This document shows positions 37,480 to 48,210 of a stretch of 64,000 bases of DNA, piece after piece. Each line of letters opens with the position of its first letter. Position 1 is the first letter of the stretch. A model generated the notes under the pieces. That model did no database searches, was not told the origin of the DNA, and saw nothing but the letters and a program-made list of their open reading frames with translations. Made by a program: the position numbers and the translations under genes. Source of the DNA: Acridotheres tristis (lineage: Eukaryota > Chordata > Aves > Passeriformes > Sturnidae); NCBI GenBank assembly GCA_037013685.1, contig CM072886.1:2666001-2730000 (forward strand), written 5' to 3'.

Positions 37480-37960
37480 TGAGATGAGAATGCTGGAGCA
37501 GCTGTCTCAAAGCTTTATTCCATCACAATCATCAGTCTCGTTTTACAGGACCGAGCAAGGGAGAGAGAACAGCTTCAACCATTTTAGACTAAATTCTTTC
37601 TGTTACAAAGTCTTTTAACAACTTTCTAGCCAATAGCATCATATTAAAAGCTGACAAGTGTTTGCTCAGGCCACTTAATAAAGCAACATGTACATCTTGC
37701 TTTGAACAATGCTTGTAATAGCTTAAAACAATGGATAAAGCTTCATTATTAAGCTTATATATTTCTACTGTCTTGCTTAACATATTTTCTTGAGGCTTAT
37801 TTTTACACAGCTCACAGCCCTAATGTTTCTTGTCCTTGCATCTTCAGCATTCTTGCATTTCTCCATGCTGAGATTTGCTATCACACAGCTTTCTGAGAGT
37901 TTTACACCTTTTCTCTTTCCCACAGGGGAGGGCTTTGCCACAGACTGGGGTTTTAGAGCC
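37480..37960 (-). mobile_element. probable LTR of an endogenous retrovirus
   Basis: On the minus strand a polyadenylation signal AATAAA (37514-37519) is followed by 'gctttgagacagctgctcc' and a possible CA terminus at 37480-37481. Upstream text ('caatggataaagcttcatta', 'cttgcttaacatattttctt' in plus reading) resembles a songbird LTR family that I recall without being able to name it. No target duplication was found, so the 5' boundary, near 37925-37980, is approximate. No coding region is attached. Confidence 0.5.
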
Positions 37961-40622
37961 TGTTGTCACCACCCTCATGACTTCACATGAGCCAGCCCTG
38001 GTGCCTGGTGCCAGCAGGTTTTCCCAGCACTTTCAGATTTTACATTCTAAGGAGAGGAAATCTCTAATGCACAGCTCAGACTCTCTGACTGCCCATTGCT
38101 ATGCCCGGGCACTGAGGTAAATTTGCAGAGGAATGATAATCCCTTATCCTCCAAACCCTTAACCCTGATATCTCTCCAGCCTCCTCAATAGAGCAAATCA
38201 TGCAAATTTTGCATGGTTTCCTGTCAGAACAAAAATATGATGGGCATCCAGCCTCCTGGTGCTGCAATAAACCTGGTCTGGCAAAGGAAAATCAAAGCAG
38301 AGAGAGCAAGAGAGGACTTTTTACCAAGAATACTCCCTCAAATCAACCTGAAAGCACATTTAGCTGCCTGTAGCATTTCCTTTTGACAAAGAAAAAAGTA
38401 ATAATCATCCCCAGCTGTGACCCTAGCAATAAACACATTCCTATTGTCGTTCTCAGGCCATAAACCCACAGTTTCTCAGCTGGAAACAAAGACTCGTTCG
38501 GGTGCCAAGCATGAAGGGCTGTTATTTGTACAAAAACTGCACTTTTAGGGGAAGTTCACAATCACTCTGAGAAGCCTGTGTGCTTTCAAGCAGTGTGAAT
38601 CCACCATTCCCAGCAGTCTGCACATCATCTGGTTTGTGTTGACTTCTCTGCAGCCACAGAAGACACAGAGTTTAAAATATTGTTGTGCTCTTCCAATTCA
38701 ATTTACCATCTCCTGCCTTAGATGGCTCACCTGCTGTGGACCTAATTCTGCTTCCAGTTATACAAGAGTAAACCAGCAGGAAAAGCTCTCCCCAGCCCTG
38801 AGTTATATTGAAGGAAGGAAAAAAAAAAAAAGCTGTACAGGTTCCCTTTGCTACAAGTACTGTACAACAACACCAAACCTCCCAAGATCAAAATAAAAGG
38901 GTTCTAAGAAACCGTAGCAATAATACACTTTTTTTTCCCTTTAATTTCAGAAAAAAATATTGGCCCACTGAGCCCTAAAAGGGACTTACACATGGGTTTA
39001 TGGAAATGTATTAGGCATTTCATTATTCATTCCTTTTAATCTCGAAGAATAATAATGATTATTATGATAATGCTGTTATGACCTAGAATATCAGTTGGTC
39101 TTAGAGAACAAAGAATAGTCTGAAAAGAACCAAGAATTTTCTGAAAGAATATGGTTTATCAGAAAATACAGTGTAGATGTCTGTACTTTGGTTGTTTCTC
39201 TCAACTCTGTCAGAATCACTGGGAAGTGAGGATTTGTTGGGGATGATTAATCTCATGTTGAAATAAGTGTCTGCATTAAGTCAAAGGAATCATCTGTTTC
39301 TCTGTGTTACTCATAGCAGGAAATTCAGCTCCTGCTGAGCCATATTCATCAACAATGCAGATATCTCACTTCATGGCAGAGATTTAATCATGGGGTCAGA
39401 CCGTAAGGTTATACTTCTACAGAGGGAAAAATAATTTGTATTTTGAGGAAAGATTTCTGTCCTTTAGATACTGCTTCTCACAGGTGTTGTGCTGCTGTGC
39501 ACCAGCAGTATTTGCTCATCCTGAAAGTTTTTATGGGAATGGACAGAGGGAACTGGAAAGTGACTCAGAAAACTGAGTATTATCCATCTCTGCTTACTAT
39601 GAAAATCATCCTATACATTTTTGCTCTTCCTATGGCCAGTAATTTTTCCATCCAGATAAATCTGCATGTCTTTCTTAAACAAAATCCCAGTTTCATTGGA
39701 TTTCTGCATCTGTGGAGGCTGACTGGAAGGAATGGGCTCTTCAGGATTCACTTTGAACTGTGTGCAGCTTATGCACTATTCACTTATAGCTATCTCCTAG
39801 CATCCAAATCCCATTAGAAACCCCCAAATTCAGTATTTTTCATGCTTCTCAGAGGTTGCCTTGGCTTTCTTCTCTCTATGAAAAGTGTTGAAATTCCAGA
39901 GGAGTGAAAATTATGTTTTCTTTCCTCCTTGTCCATGTGATCCCTGTAGATCCCTGCCCTTTGCACTGTGCTTGACTCTAAGGAAGAGCACACAGCCCTT
40001 AAGCTTTAAGCACACTGTCAAAAATCATTATATCTTCTAGACAGGAAAGACAGTTTGGTGGAAAAAAAAGGAAAAAGACCAGAGTCTTGGAGTATATTTC
40101 AAGATGTTTTACTTTATCCTTAGGATTCAGAGATGCAATATAATGTACTAATAAAAGAAGAAAACGTTGTGGGTGGTTTTGTTGTGAGGTTTGGGCTTTT
40201 TTTTTTTTTTATTGCTTTTCTGTACTTGTTACTACAGTCCTGCAGATCTGCTCAGCAGTAATTAGAGGCAGGTTTTGTGTGGATTTCTTTGTCTGTTCTC
40301 TCTCTGTGGAACCTGGGGAGTGATTAGGATGCAGAGCAGAGAGAACAAACAGGAGGTGGCTGGAACAGCACCTTTCCTCCTGAATACACCTCTGCACACT
40401 CTGTGCTTCAATTTTCCATGTTCATCTCCTCCTATCCACAGGAAAAACTCCTGTGAGCTGCTCTGCAGCTTTCACTGCTCCATCCACCATCCCATGGCTC
40501 CTGACCCTGGCACAGCCCTCCTTCACAAGAGGGAAGAGATCTCCTGTGTGTGCTCTGCAAAAGAAAGCTGCAGGAGCCAGTGGCACATGCTGGTCACCAA
40601 ATTTCCCTCTGGGGTGGACCAA
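37961..40622. other. anonymous non-coding stretch
   Basis: About 2.7 kb with A-runs near 38819-38832 and a T14 run at 40197-40210 that ends a short G/T tract. The 124-codon open frame at 39443-39817 has no recognisable domain. Confidence 0.5.
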
Positions 40623-41197
40623 TGTTGGAACCCTGAAGCCCGGGATATTTGAGTTTTCTGTGCTGATACTGACCCCCAGGAGAACACTGCTTTTGACCTG
40701 AAGCCTTGGAGAAGGCTCCAAATTTGAGTGATGGAGTTAAAATCATGGGTGTGTGGTTAGAATAGAAGTGTGTGATTTCACATGGTGAAGGGTTTGAAAT
40801 TTGAGGTTTTTATAATGTAGTAATAGGTATGGCACAAGATGGAGGATCTTGGGTGTTGTCTCTTTCTGTGTTCCTCTTCATGGTTTCAGGCAGTAGTTTC
40901 TGGTTGGACAGTCAGTGCTGCACTGAGGGTCACAAGAGTTTGGTTATTGAGCCAAAAGTATAAATAATACAGGTGTTAATTCTCTATTGGAGTGTTCAGC
41001 TTTAAAAGACCTTGTAACTAGCTACATTCACCTCCATGGTAGCTAGAAGTGTTGCAGAATTCTCTGCACTTTAGATGAGATTTAATAAACAGCCAAGTCC
41101 AAACACAAGAAAATTCATCTCCTTCACTTCTTCTGCGTGAAGAGAGAAGAAAATGAAGACAAGCCACCGATTAGGTGGTGCAGTTACCACATTTACA
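40623..41197 (+). mobile_element. solo LTR, class II (ERVK-like) endogenous retrovirus
   Basis: A 575-bp LTR begins TGTTGGAACCC and ends TTTACA. It is flanked by 6-bp near-identical target duplications: GACCAA at 40617-40622 and GACCAG at 41198-41203. A TATA box, TATAAATA, is at 40969-40976. The polyadenylation signal AATAAA is at 41084-41089. The spacing fits a U3-R-U5 layout. A 6-bp duplication is typical of class II (ERVK-type) elements, and the text resembles a songbird LTR family. No gag, pol or env lies next to it and there is no second LTR, so the provirus was lost by LTR-LTR recombination. Confidence 0.85.
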
Positions 41198-44021
41198 GAC
41201 CAGGGCATGATAACCCTGCCTGGGAAGGTGGTGTCAGAGCAGCAGGACTGAGGGAAGCAGTGGCATCCCAGGAGAGCTTAGCAGTCCTCAGGAGCAGTGA
41301 TTGTGCTCTTTTTTATATCTGGACTATGCTGAGTTTCAAGTTTAAGGGTCCAAACCCTTAAGCACCAGTATCAGAATCTCATTAGAACACACAGAGTGGC
41401 AGCACCTTTGTTTGTTACTTCTGAAGGACTCCACAACTGCAGAAAATATTCCCTCAGCACCTCAAGTCCATTTGGTAAATCTCCATCAACACCTTCTAAA
41501 CCCTCCTATAATAAGCCAGCTCCTTTTCCATGCCCTGCTGCCCCAAACATTTTGCTTCAAGCAGGGAAGTTGGAACAGCACCTGGCTGTGTATCCTGTGC
41601 ACTTAAGAGGGATAATGGCAGACACATCTTCCTCGCCTACAAACCCTCCTTCATCCTTCCCTCACCTTGCTCATCGTGTGCAGTTAATTATCTTCTCTGA
41701 GACTCTCTTTAATTCCAGTGCAGGATAAAAGCTGGCTGTAACAATGCAGCACATCCCCATAAAGGCAGGAAAAGAAAGAGAGAAAGAGAGATTCCAGTTT
41801 CATACTGGGTGACAAATCAGTCAATTCTTGGCTGCCAGCTGATAGGATTATCCTAAATAGGCTTTGTGAGGCTTGGGTTTTATGCACACATACTCGTCCA
41901 AATTAAGTGATAATGGTTTTGATGCTTGAATTAAATAATAATGTGAGGATATCAGGCACTGATCGCTTCAAACAACAACAAATACCAATCTGGGATCTTA
42001 TTAATCATTAAAATGAGCCCTGTGAAAACAGCAGTTCCTCAGCTTTTATGAACTGGCATTTCTCCACTGAAATCAGCAGCATTGGATTAATTTTCTGCTG
42101 TAGGGAATTCGACCCATTATGTTTTTATATTATTGTTAAATGTTACATTAGGGCTGGCACTGCATCGAGGCTTTGCAGGGAGAGATGTACATAAAATTAT
42201 CATAATGATGGACTTAATTGTGAACACGTTTCCTTTTTAGTGGTGTTTCAGTTAATTTTTAACATTACTCATTCAAAAGTGGGACATACCTTGGACAGGC
42301 AGAGGTGCAAAGTGCAGCATGGTGTTAAAAGAAAGATATTCTATAATTCTATGATTCTGTGGTCTGTGACTGAGTACATGACAGAAATTCTCTTATGCAC
42401 CCACACATTTCAGGCAAAATTCCCTCATGCTTTTCAGCCCAGCTGTGAAGCAGAGAATGATATTACATGCAGAGGCCTCCACTATAAACCAAACTCTTAA
42501 AGAGCAAAGAATAATTTTCTCTTCAGGATTCAGTTTTGGGTTCTAATTATCACAATTTGGCAAGTTAACTAAGTTGTTGTAATGACCCATATGCACCACA
42601 TCAGCCTGCAGGAAACATTAATGCCTGAAAGCTGAACTCTTTTTATGGGTGCTTGGCCTTTTCACAAGTGCTAAGTGAAATATATTAAAACTATCTCAGT
42701 GAGTTTAAGTTACAAGACAGTTCATTACATGTGCCACGCGGCTGACAGAGTGCATCTCATCAGTAACCACTGCTCAGGTGATGATATAACTTTAATTGGC
42801 TCATTAATTTGAGATTTCAGCTGTAAGTAGAATTTTCTTTGCCTGGTGGAGGTGCACAGACTTTCCAAACTGCAAGTAGCAATTCTTGCCAGCACAGGAG
42901 GGGAAACTTCTTCTGCTGTTAGTTCAGGAGTTTCTGTTCCCTGCACACCCAAGCACTGCCTGTCTCAGCTCCTGTCAGGCTCTCCATCCCAACCAGCTGC
43001 CACCACTGGCTCTATTTCGAGCCAATCTGCTCCTCCACACCAACCCTTGTAAGAGCCCAAAATTCCACCCCACCACTCATTTTACACATCCAGTGATTTG
43101 TCCCAAACCAATCTTGATTGAAAGATTTTCTCCATGAAGATTTTACTAATGATCCCTCTTATCTCACTTTATTGTACGTTCTCATTTCTGGTTTGATCTG
43201 TCCAGCTTCAATTTCCTCTTAGACACTTCTGTTTTCCCATTCTTTGCCAAACTGTAAGGATGCCAGAGTCAGAATTATGTCTTCTGCAAGTACTTCGATA
43301 TCAGACACAAAAGGATAACGTGGCTCATTATGTAGCTCCTTCCCTTTTAGTGTTTTAAAAAGTTATTAACGCATAAAATTTTACTGCGCCGATTGCTGGT
43401 TCTTTTATCATTTTGTGCTACTAAAAAAAAAAAAAAGCTGCGAAAATCTCTCAGTTAATTCAGAACACCCATGAATTAATACTGCCAGCCCACTCTGTTT
43501 TATTTGGCACCCTGACTCGCTAGACTGTTGGGTCTGCTATAAATTCAATTAGGCAAAGCACCCACTGGTCTCCTGAGCAAGGGGATGTCCTGGTGCTCGT
43601 GTTCCACACTGATGGAGTGCAGCACAAGGTGTTGTCACACTGTTTGGAGCTGCCCAGACTCTAAAGTTTAACTAGGCTGATGTTGTGTCTGGGCTAATTA
43701 ATCCTGTTCCTCCCTGGAACTAATTAGCTGGGGTGCTGTGGTGTGGTGGCTGAGTTACCACACCAAGTTTGGTTCTGTCTTGATTTGCTCCAGCTTAGGG
43801 GTCTCTGTGCCTTTCTTGAAACCATGATGTACACACACCAGGGAACATGAAGAGAGTCCCACTGGAGAAAACCCCGGGTAGACATTAAAAAATGCATCAA
43901 CCATGAGCATTAACAAGGGTACCAGGGACACTCATCATGTACAGGAAAAGGTTTTTATGCCAAGATCTTAGAAACGTTACCCAAACCCTCATGTCCAAAT
44001 CAGAGACAAAACTAAACTCTA
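41198..44021. other. anonymous stretch with a CR1-like octamer scrap
   Basis: 'ttctataattctatgattct' at 42338-42357 looks like a CR1 3' octamer tail without a body. Two TAATTA homeodomain core sites lie 26 bases apart at 43695 and 43721, next to a 7-bp perfect hairpin at 43741-43763. A13 run near 43425. No gene recognised. Confidence 0.45.
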
Positions 44022-44119
44022 TCACCAAAAAAAAACCCCCCAAAAAACCCAAAACCAAAACCAAACCAAAACAAAAATAACAAACAAAAAAAAAACCTCA
44101 AACAAAAAACTGAAAAACA
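44022..44119. repeat. A/C-only low-complexity tract
   Basis: Runs of A broken by C doublets and a C6 run at 44036-44041, with almost no G or T on the plus strand. Confidence 0.9.
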
Positions 44120-44685
44120 AGTCACATAAGCAGGAAGAGCAGAGCAGACAGAAGATCTGGGAAGTGAAGCTCTCCACATCACTTTTGAGTTTGAATCACT
44201 GACTCCAGTCATGGCTAATTACCTGAAGACCCTCAAGGGCAATTGACTGGATGTGGTTCCCTCAGTTCTTTACCTCCACACAGCAGAAGGACATCGAATT
44301 TACCAGCTTCACAATCCTGACATCATATAAATTTGTTATCTATTGATATATAAGCGCAGTTTGCTTAAGGAGGAAGGGTTGTAAAATGTGTGAAGTCACT
44401 GTGGAAGGCTCTGAACCTGCCTCCAAACTGAGGAGAAGACTCCTAAGGGTCTGTCATGAAATGACTGGAAAATAAAGCACCATTGAGTGAAAAAACCTTT
44501 TCTTTTTTGGAACATCCCTGTTCTTCCAGCACCCAAAATGCACAGAAACTGGCACTGCAAGCTTCAAAACTTCAGGAGACCTGAAGGTATGATCTGTTTG
44601 CCCAAAGAATCCTTGCAAAACCACCTGACATTCACTTGTCACTCAGAAGTGACAGCGTCTCTGGCAGCTGCACAAATCCAGTTCA
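44120..44685. other. anonymous stretch
   Basis: Nothing recognised. Confidence 0.5.
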
Positions 44686-44745
44686 CACCTCCAGAGTGGA
44701 CACCTCCAGTGTGAACACCTCCAGTGTGAACACCTCCAGTGTGAA
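44686..44745 (+). repeat. 15-bp minisatellite, four copies
   Basis: Three identical copies of CACCTCCAGTGTGAA follow one variant copy (with 'agagtgga'). Because 15 is a multiple of three, a minus-strand open frame (44639-44902) reads through it as a repeating pentapeptide. That frame has no other sign of being a gene. Confidence 0.97.
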
Positions 44746-45587
44746 CATAGTTTTCAGCTGCTGTCCAGGCCCAGGATTCTGCTGAAAGGTGCATTTGGCA
44801 AATGGAAATGATCTGCTGTGACCTTGTTTGGTTTTGAGAACCCACCAATGTCATCCTAGACTGAAAGAAGTTCCCTGGTAAGGCTTGGATTAAGAAGGTC
44901 ATGGCTTACTTGGAGCACTCTACCTGGGATAAAAATACAACTCCCATGAAGTAAAATGCAAAATACTTGAGCTAGTGGGAGCAGTCACGTCTCTGTAAAA
45001 GTTTGTTTCTTTGTGGGTGCTCTTTGGGGTACATTCTGATGGTAAGACAACTTTTAATTGATGTTTGGAGAGGAATCTGGAATGATTTGCTTGATGACTT
45101 GCTGGGATGACTCATGTCCAGCAGGAAACAAGGCAGTGATAAACTCAAATGAGGCTGTGGGAGGCAACATGCTAAAAGCTCATTATAAGCATCATTCATT
45201 TAACCAGTTTTATGATGCAGAACAGATTCCAGGTTATTGCAATCATTTTACAGCCAAGGGCAGATAAGGACTAGGGCAGGACGTGCTTTCAGGCAGCATC
45301 CTCTTCTCTTTGCAGAAAATGTGGAGAGTAATTTTTAAAAGAATCTGAACTCAGAGCAATCCACTTCTCCTCTACACCTGGCATGCTCTGGAAACTTTGG
45401 AAAGAATTCTTCTGCTTGTTTGAAATCTCTATGAGGTGTCAGTGTGAATGTGATTTACAGAGAGATGAAATATAGATGAGTTATTATGAAAAGGGCCAGG
45501 AAGAGTCCAGCTCCACGACCACCTGTGAAGGAAAGGATCCCAAGAATCTCAGTATTTAGTTCCCTCTCTTTCACACAGATGAAGATC
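44746..45587. other. anonymous stretch
   Basis: Nothing recognised. Confidence 0.5.
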
Positions 45588-45938
45588 TGTCGTGGGTTGA
45601 CCTTATCTGGATGCCAGGTGGCCAGAACTTTATTTTAAAGGCAAGAAAAAGGAGGAGGAAGTAGAAAACTCTTAATGATGAGCTTTGTCTTCTGAAACAA
45701 TGTGCTCTATGACCTGGGAAGAGACTGGCCATTCTCCATCTGCTGATGGGAAGCAGATAACACATATTTCATTTTCCTTTGGACCACACACAGCCTTTGC
45801 TTTTGCTTTGTTAAGCAGCCTTCTTCTTGACCCGAAAGGATTTTTCCATCTTATTTTCTCCCTTGCTGTTCTGCTGAGGAGGGGAGTGATGGAGTGGCTT
45901 GGTGGGCACCTGGTATCCAGCAATGCCAACCCACCACA
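45588..45938 (-). mobile_element. LTR-like element with inverted termini
   Basis: The right end, read on the minus strand, starts TGTGGTGGGTTG, then 'ctggataccaggtgccca', 'ccactccatcactcccctc' and 'gagaaaataagatgg', which resembles a well-known avian ERVL-type LTR. The left end, read on the plus strand, starts TGTCGTGGGTTG and continues 'ctggatgccaggtggcca', so both ends carry the same roughly 37-bp sequence in opposite orientation (about 29 matching positions). A minus-strand AATAAA lies just inside the left end. No target duplication is evident. The 134-codon open frame across it is a chance frame. Confidence 0.6.
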
Positions 45939-47520
45939 GCTTTTTCTTTGGTTTAAGTTCCCCTGGGCTAAACTACAGCCCCATCCATCTTTGCCCTTGC
46001 ACTGTGCAGTTTGGTCCTTGATTAAGGAAGGTCTGACTCACCCTGGTTTTTTTTTAATAGTCAAAGGAAGAAATGCTTATAAGGTGTGATTTACAGAATA
46101 TATTTTGTGCATCTCCTTGGAGTTTAGATCAGTAATGAGAAACTAATTTCTACTCCTTGCTCATGGATGGACAGGAACTACTTCTGCTGGAGAATAAAAA
46201 CCCTCATTAGAGCAGATAAATCACATCTATGTTCTTTGGAATTCTGTCTTCATTCCACTATAAATTATGGACTACCTGAGTCAGGATACAAGAAAGATCT
46301 GCATTTCTGCATAACTAGTTAAGTTGACTCACATCTTATTCATTTATTTGCCATTCCTGTTGTAATATGTATATACATATATAAGGAAAATTTTAGGGGT
46401 GTCAATATTATTCATGGTATCTTTTAATAAACATGATGTGGTTTTTTTTTAAGAAAATAAAGGTTGTTTTTTTTCTGAAGTAAACAGTTCAGTAGTGAAA
46501 AACAGACTGAGAAGAAGCCTTAGTGGATAACTATAATTTTCTTATTCTTGTGAGAACCCTGCATTTCTGATTTCCATACACAGACTCTCATTGCACACTG
46601 GATAGCTGTGTCCTTGAGATTTGCAAAATTAGCAGCAAGATATGCATAGGAAATTCCTGATAAGTACTCATTAGTCAGTCATCACTACCCAATTATGCTA
46701 ATGAATCAGAAGGAATGGGAAGTGGCAAAGGAGGGACTTTTAGATGAAGCTTCCAGAAAATCTGAATTGGGGGTGGGGGGGGACATTTTAAGGCGTTCTG
46801 CAGTGAAACAGAGATGGAAGAATTGTGGTGGTGATGTTTAAAGCAAGTTGCATGAAGTTTTTTTTATCAGGTAACCAAAAATAAGCTCCCTGATTTCTTG
46901 GGGAATTAAATCAAGCTTCCTGCTGGAGCAGAGTGGAATGGAAATGGCACCAAGAGTGGGGATTTTGGGTGTAACAAGGTGGTGGTGGTTACATTTTTAG
47001 AGGTCTTAATAGGATCTTGTGAAAACAAAAGGAGCTGGAAAGGAAGTAATAGACCAATATTTTGAGAAGAATCCTGCTGTTTTCAGCAATCATAAACTAA
47101 CCTGACTAGTCTAAATTAAACTCTTAGGTACCCTCAATGGTCTGTAAGGAGAGACAGATACTTACAGGCAGTGATTCATCCCATCTTAAAACATTTATTT
47201 AAGACTTCTGCACAAAAATGCCTTCTAGAGGTACCTAGAAGTACCTTTCTCTTTCTTTCTCTCTTTTTTTTTAAATTTCCTTGGCTGCAAAAGGAAGCTT
47301 ATAATCCAGGCAAGACACATGTTTAGAATTTGAATAGCTATTAGATTTTAAATGATGTTTGGAGTTTATCTTCAAACCCAAGCAGGGCTGTGATTCAAGG
47401 CCTCCAAAATATTTCAAGTTGTTCTTCTAGTGACGAGTATTTGATTAGAGAAGGCCAGAAATTTCCCAAGTGGATTTTCTTCCTCTTCAAAAAATGCTGA
47501 TGCATAAGGGAGAACTTGGT
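45939..47520. other. anonymous stretch
   Basis: A G5-T-G8 run lies near 46769-46782. No gene or element recognised. Confidence 0.5.
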
Positions 47521-47656
47521 TCACAAAAAAACAAACAAACAAAAAACAAAACAAAACAAAAAACCCCAAAACAAACAAAAAGAAAACACACCAAAAAACC
47601 CAAAACAAAAACCAACCAACCAACAACAACAACAAAAAAACCACCACCAAACCACA
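47521..47656. repeat. A/C-only low-complexity tract
   Basis: Mostly CAAA and CAAAA units, ending in short CAAC and CCA runs; the plus strand has almost no G or T. Confidence 0.9.
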
Positions 47657-48131
47657 AGGATTTTTATAAGAATACTATCTAAATACCAAATATATGCTCA
47701 TTGTTTAATCTTGAAATACAATTTGAAATGAAATTTCATGTGGAGAAGAGCAAAAGGTTTGGCTATAACATGGTTTATTGCCACTATACCAGCATGCTGC
47801 TCCATATATTATTACTTTTACAGGTGTAAAAATATAATCCTGGACCCAAATGCAGTGGAAAGAAATAGGAATGACCTCCAGTCATGTATGAGGGTTTTCA
47901 TTTGTCTTCTTTTTAGTCTAATGCTGTGCCCCTCTGCTTGTGCTGCTTTGACATAATTGCTGTAACACAACACTGACCCTCTATTTCTGTCTCCTTTCCA
48001 CACTGAAGAAACCTCCCTGGATTCCTCTATGAGTGGGATTTTTGCTGTTGAAATGTGTAACTAAAGCAGTCAGTGAGGCTGCCTGCAAAATCAAAAGTGG
48101 CTACATCAATAAAATCAGTGTGTACAGCTGA
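47657..48131. other. anonymous stretch
   Basis: Nothing recognised. Confidence 0.5.
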
Positions 48132-48210
48132 GACAAACACACACTACAAAACCAAAACAAAATAAACCAAAAAACCCCACATTAACCCCAGCAAACCAAA
48201 AACAAGCACA
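48132..48210. repeat. short A/C-rich tract
   Basis: A weaker, shorter example of the A/C tracts, with some G and T admixture. Confidence 0.7.

Noticed and set aside
44639..44902. Minus-strand frame with a repeating HTGGV pentapeptide
   Set aside because: The peptide repeat is only the 15-bp minisatellite read in frame; nothing else supports a gene.
45685..46089. 134-codon plus-strand open frame
   Set aside because: Most of it lies antisense to the LTR-like element at 45588-45938, so it is a chance frame.
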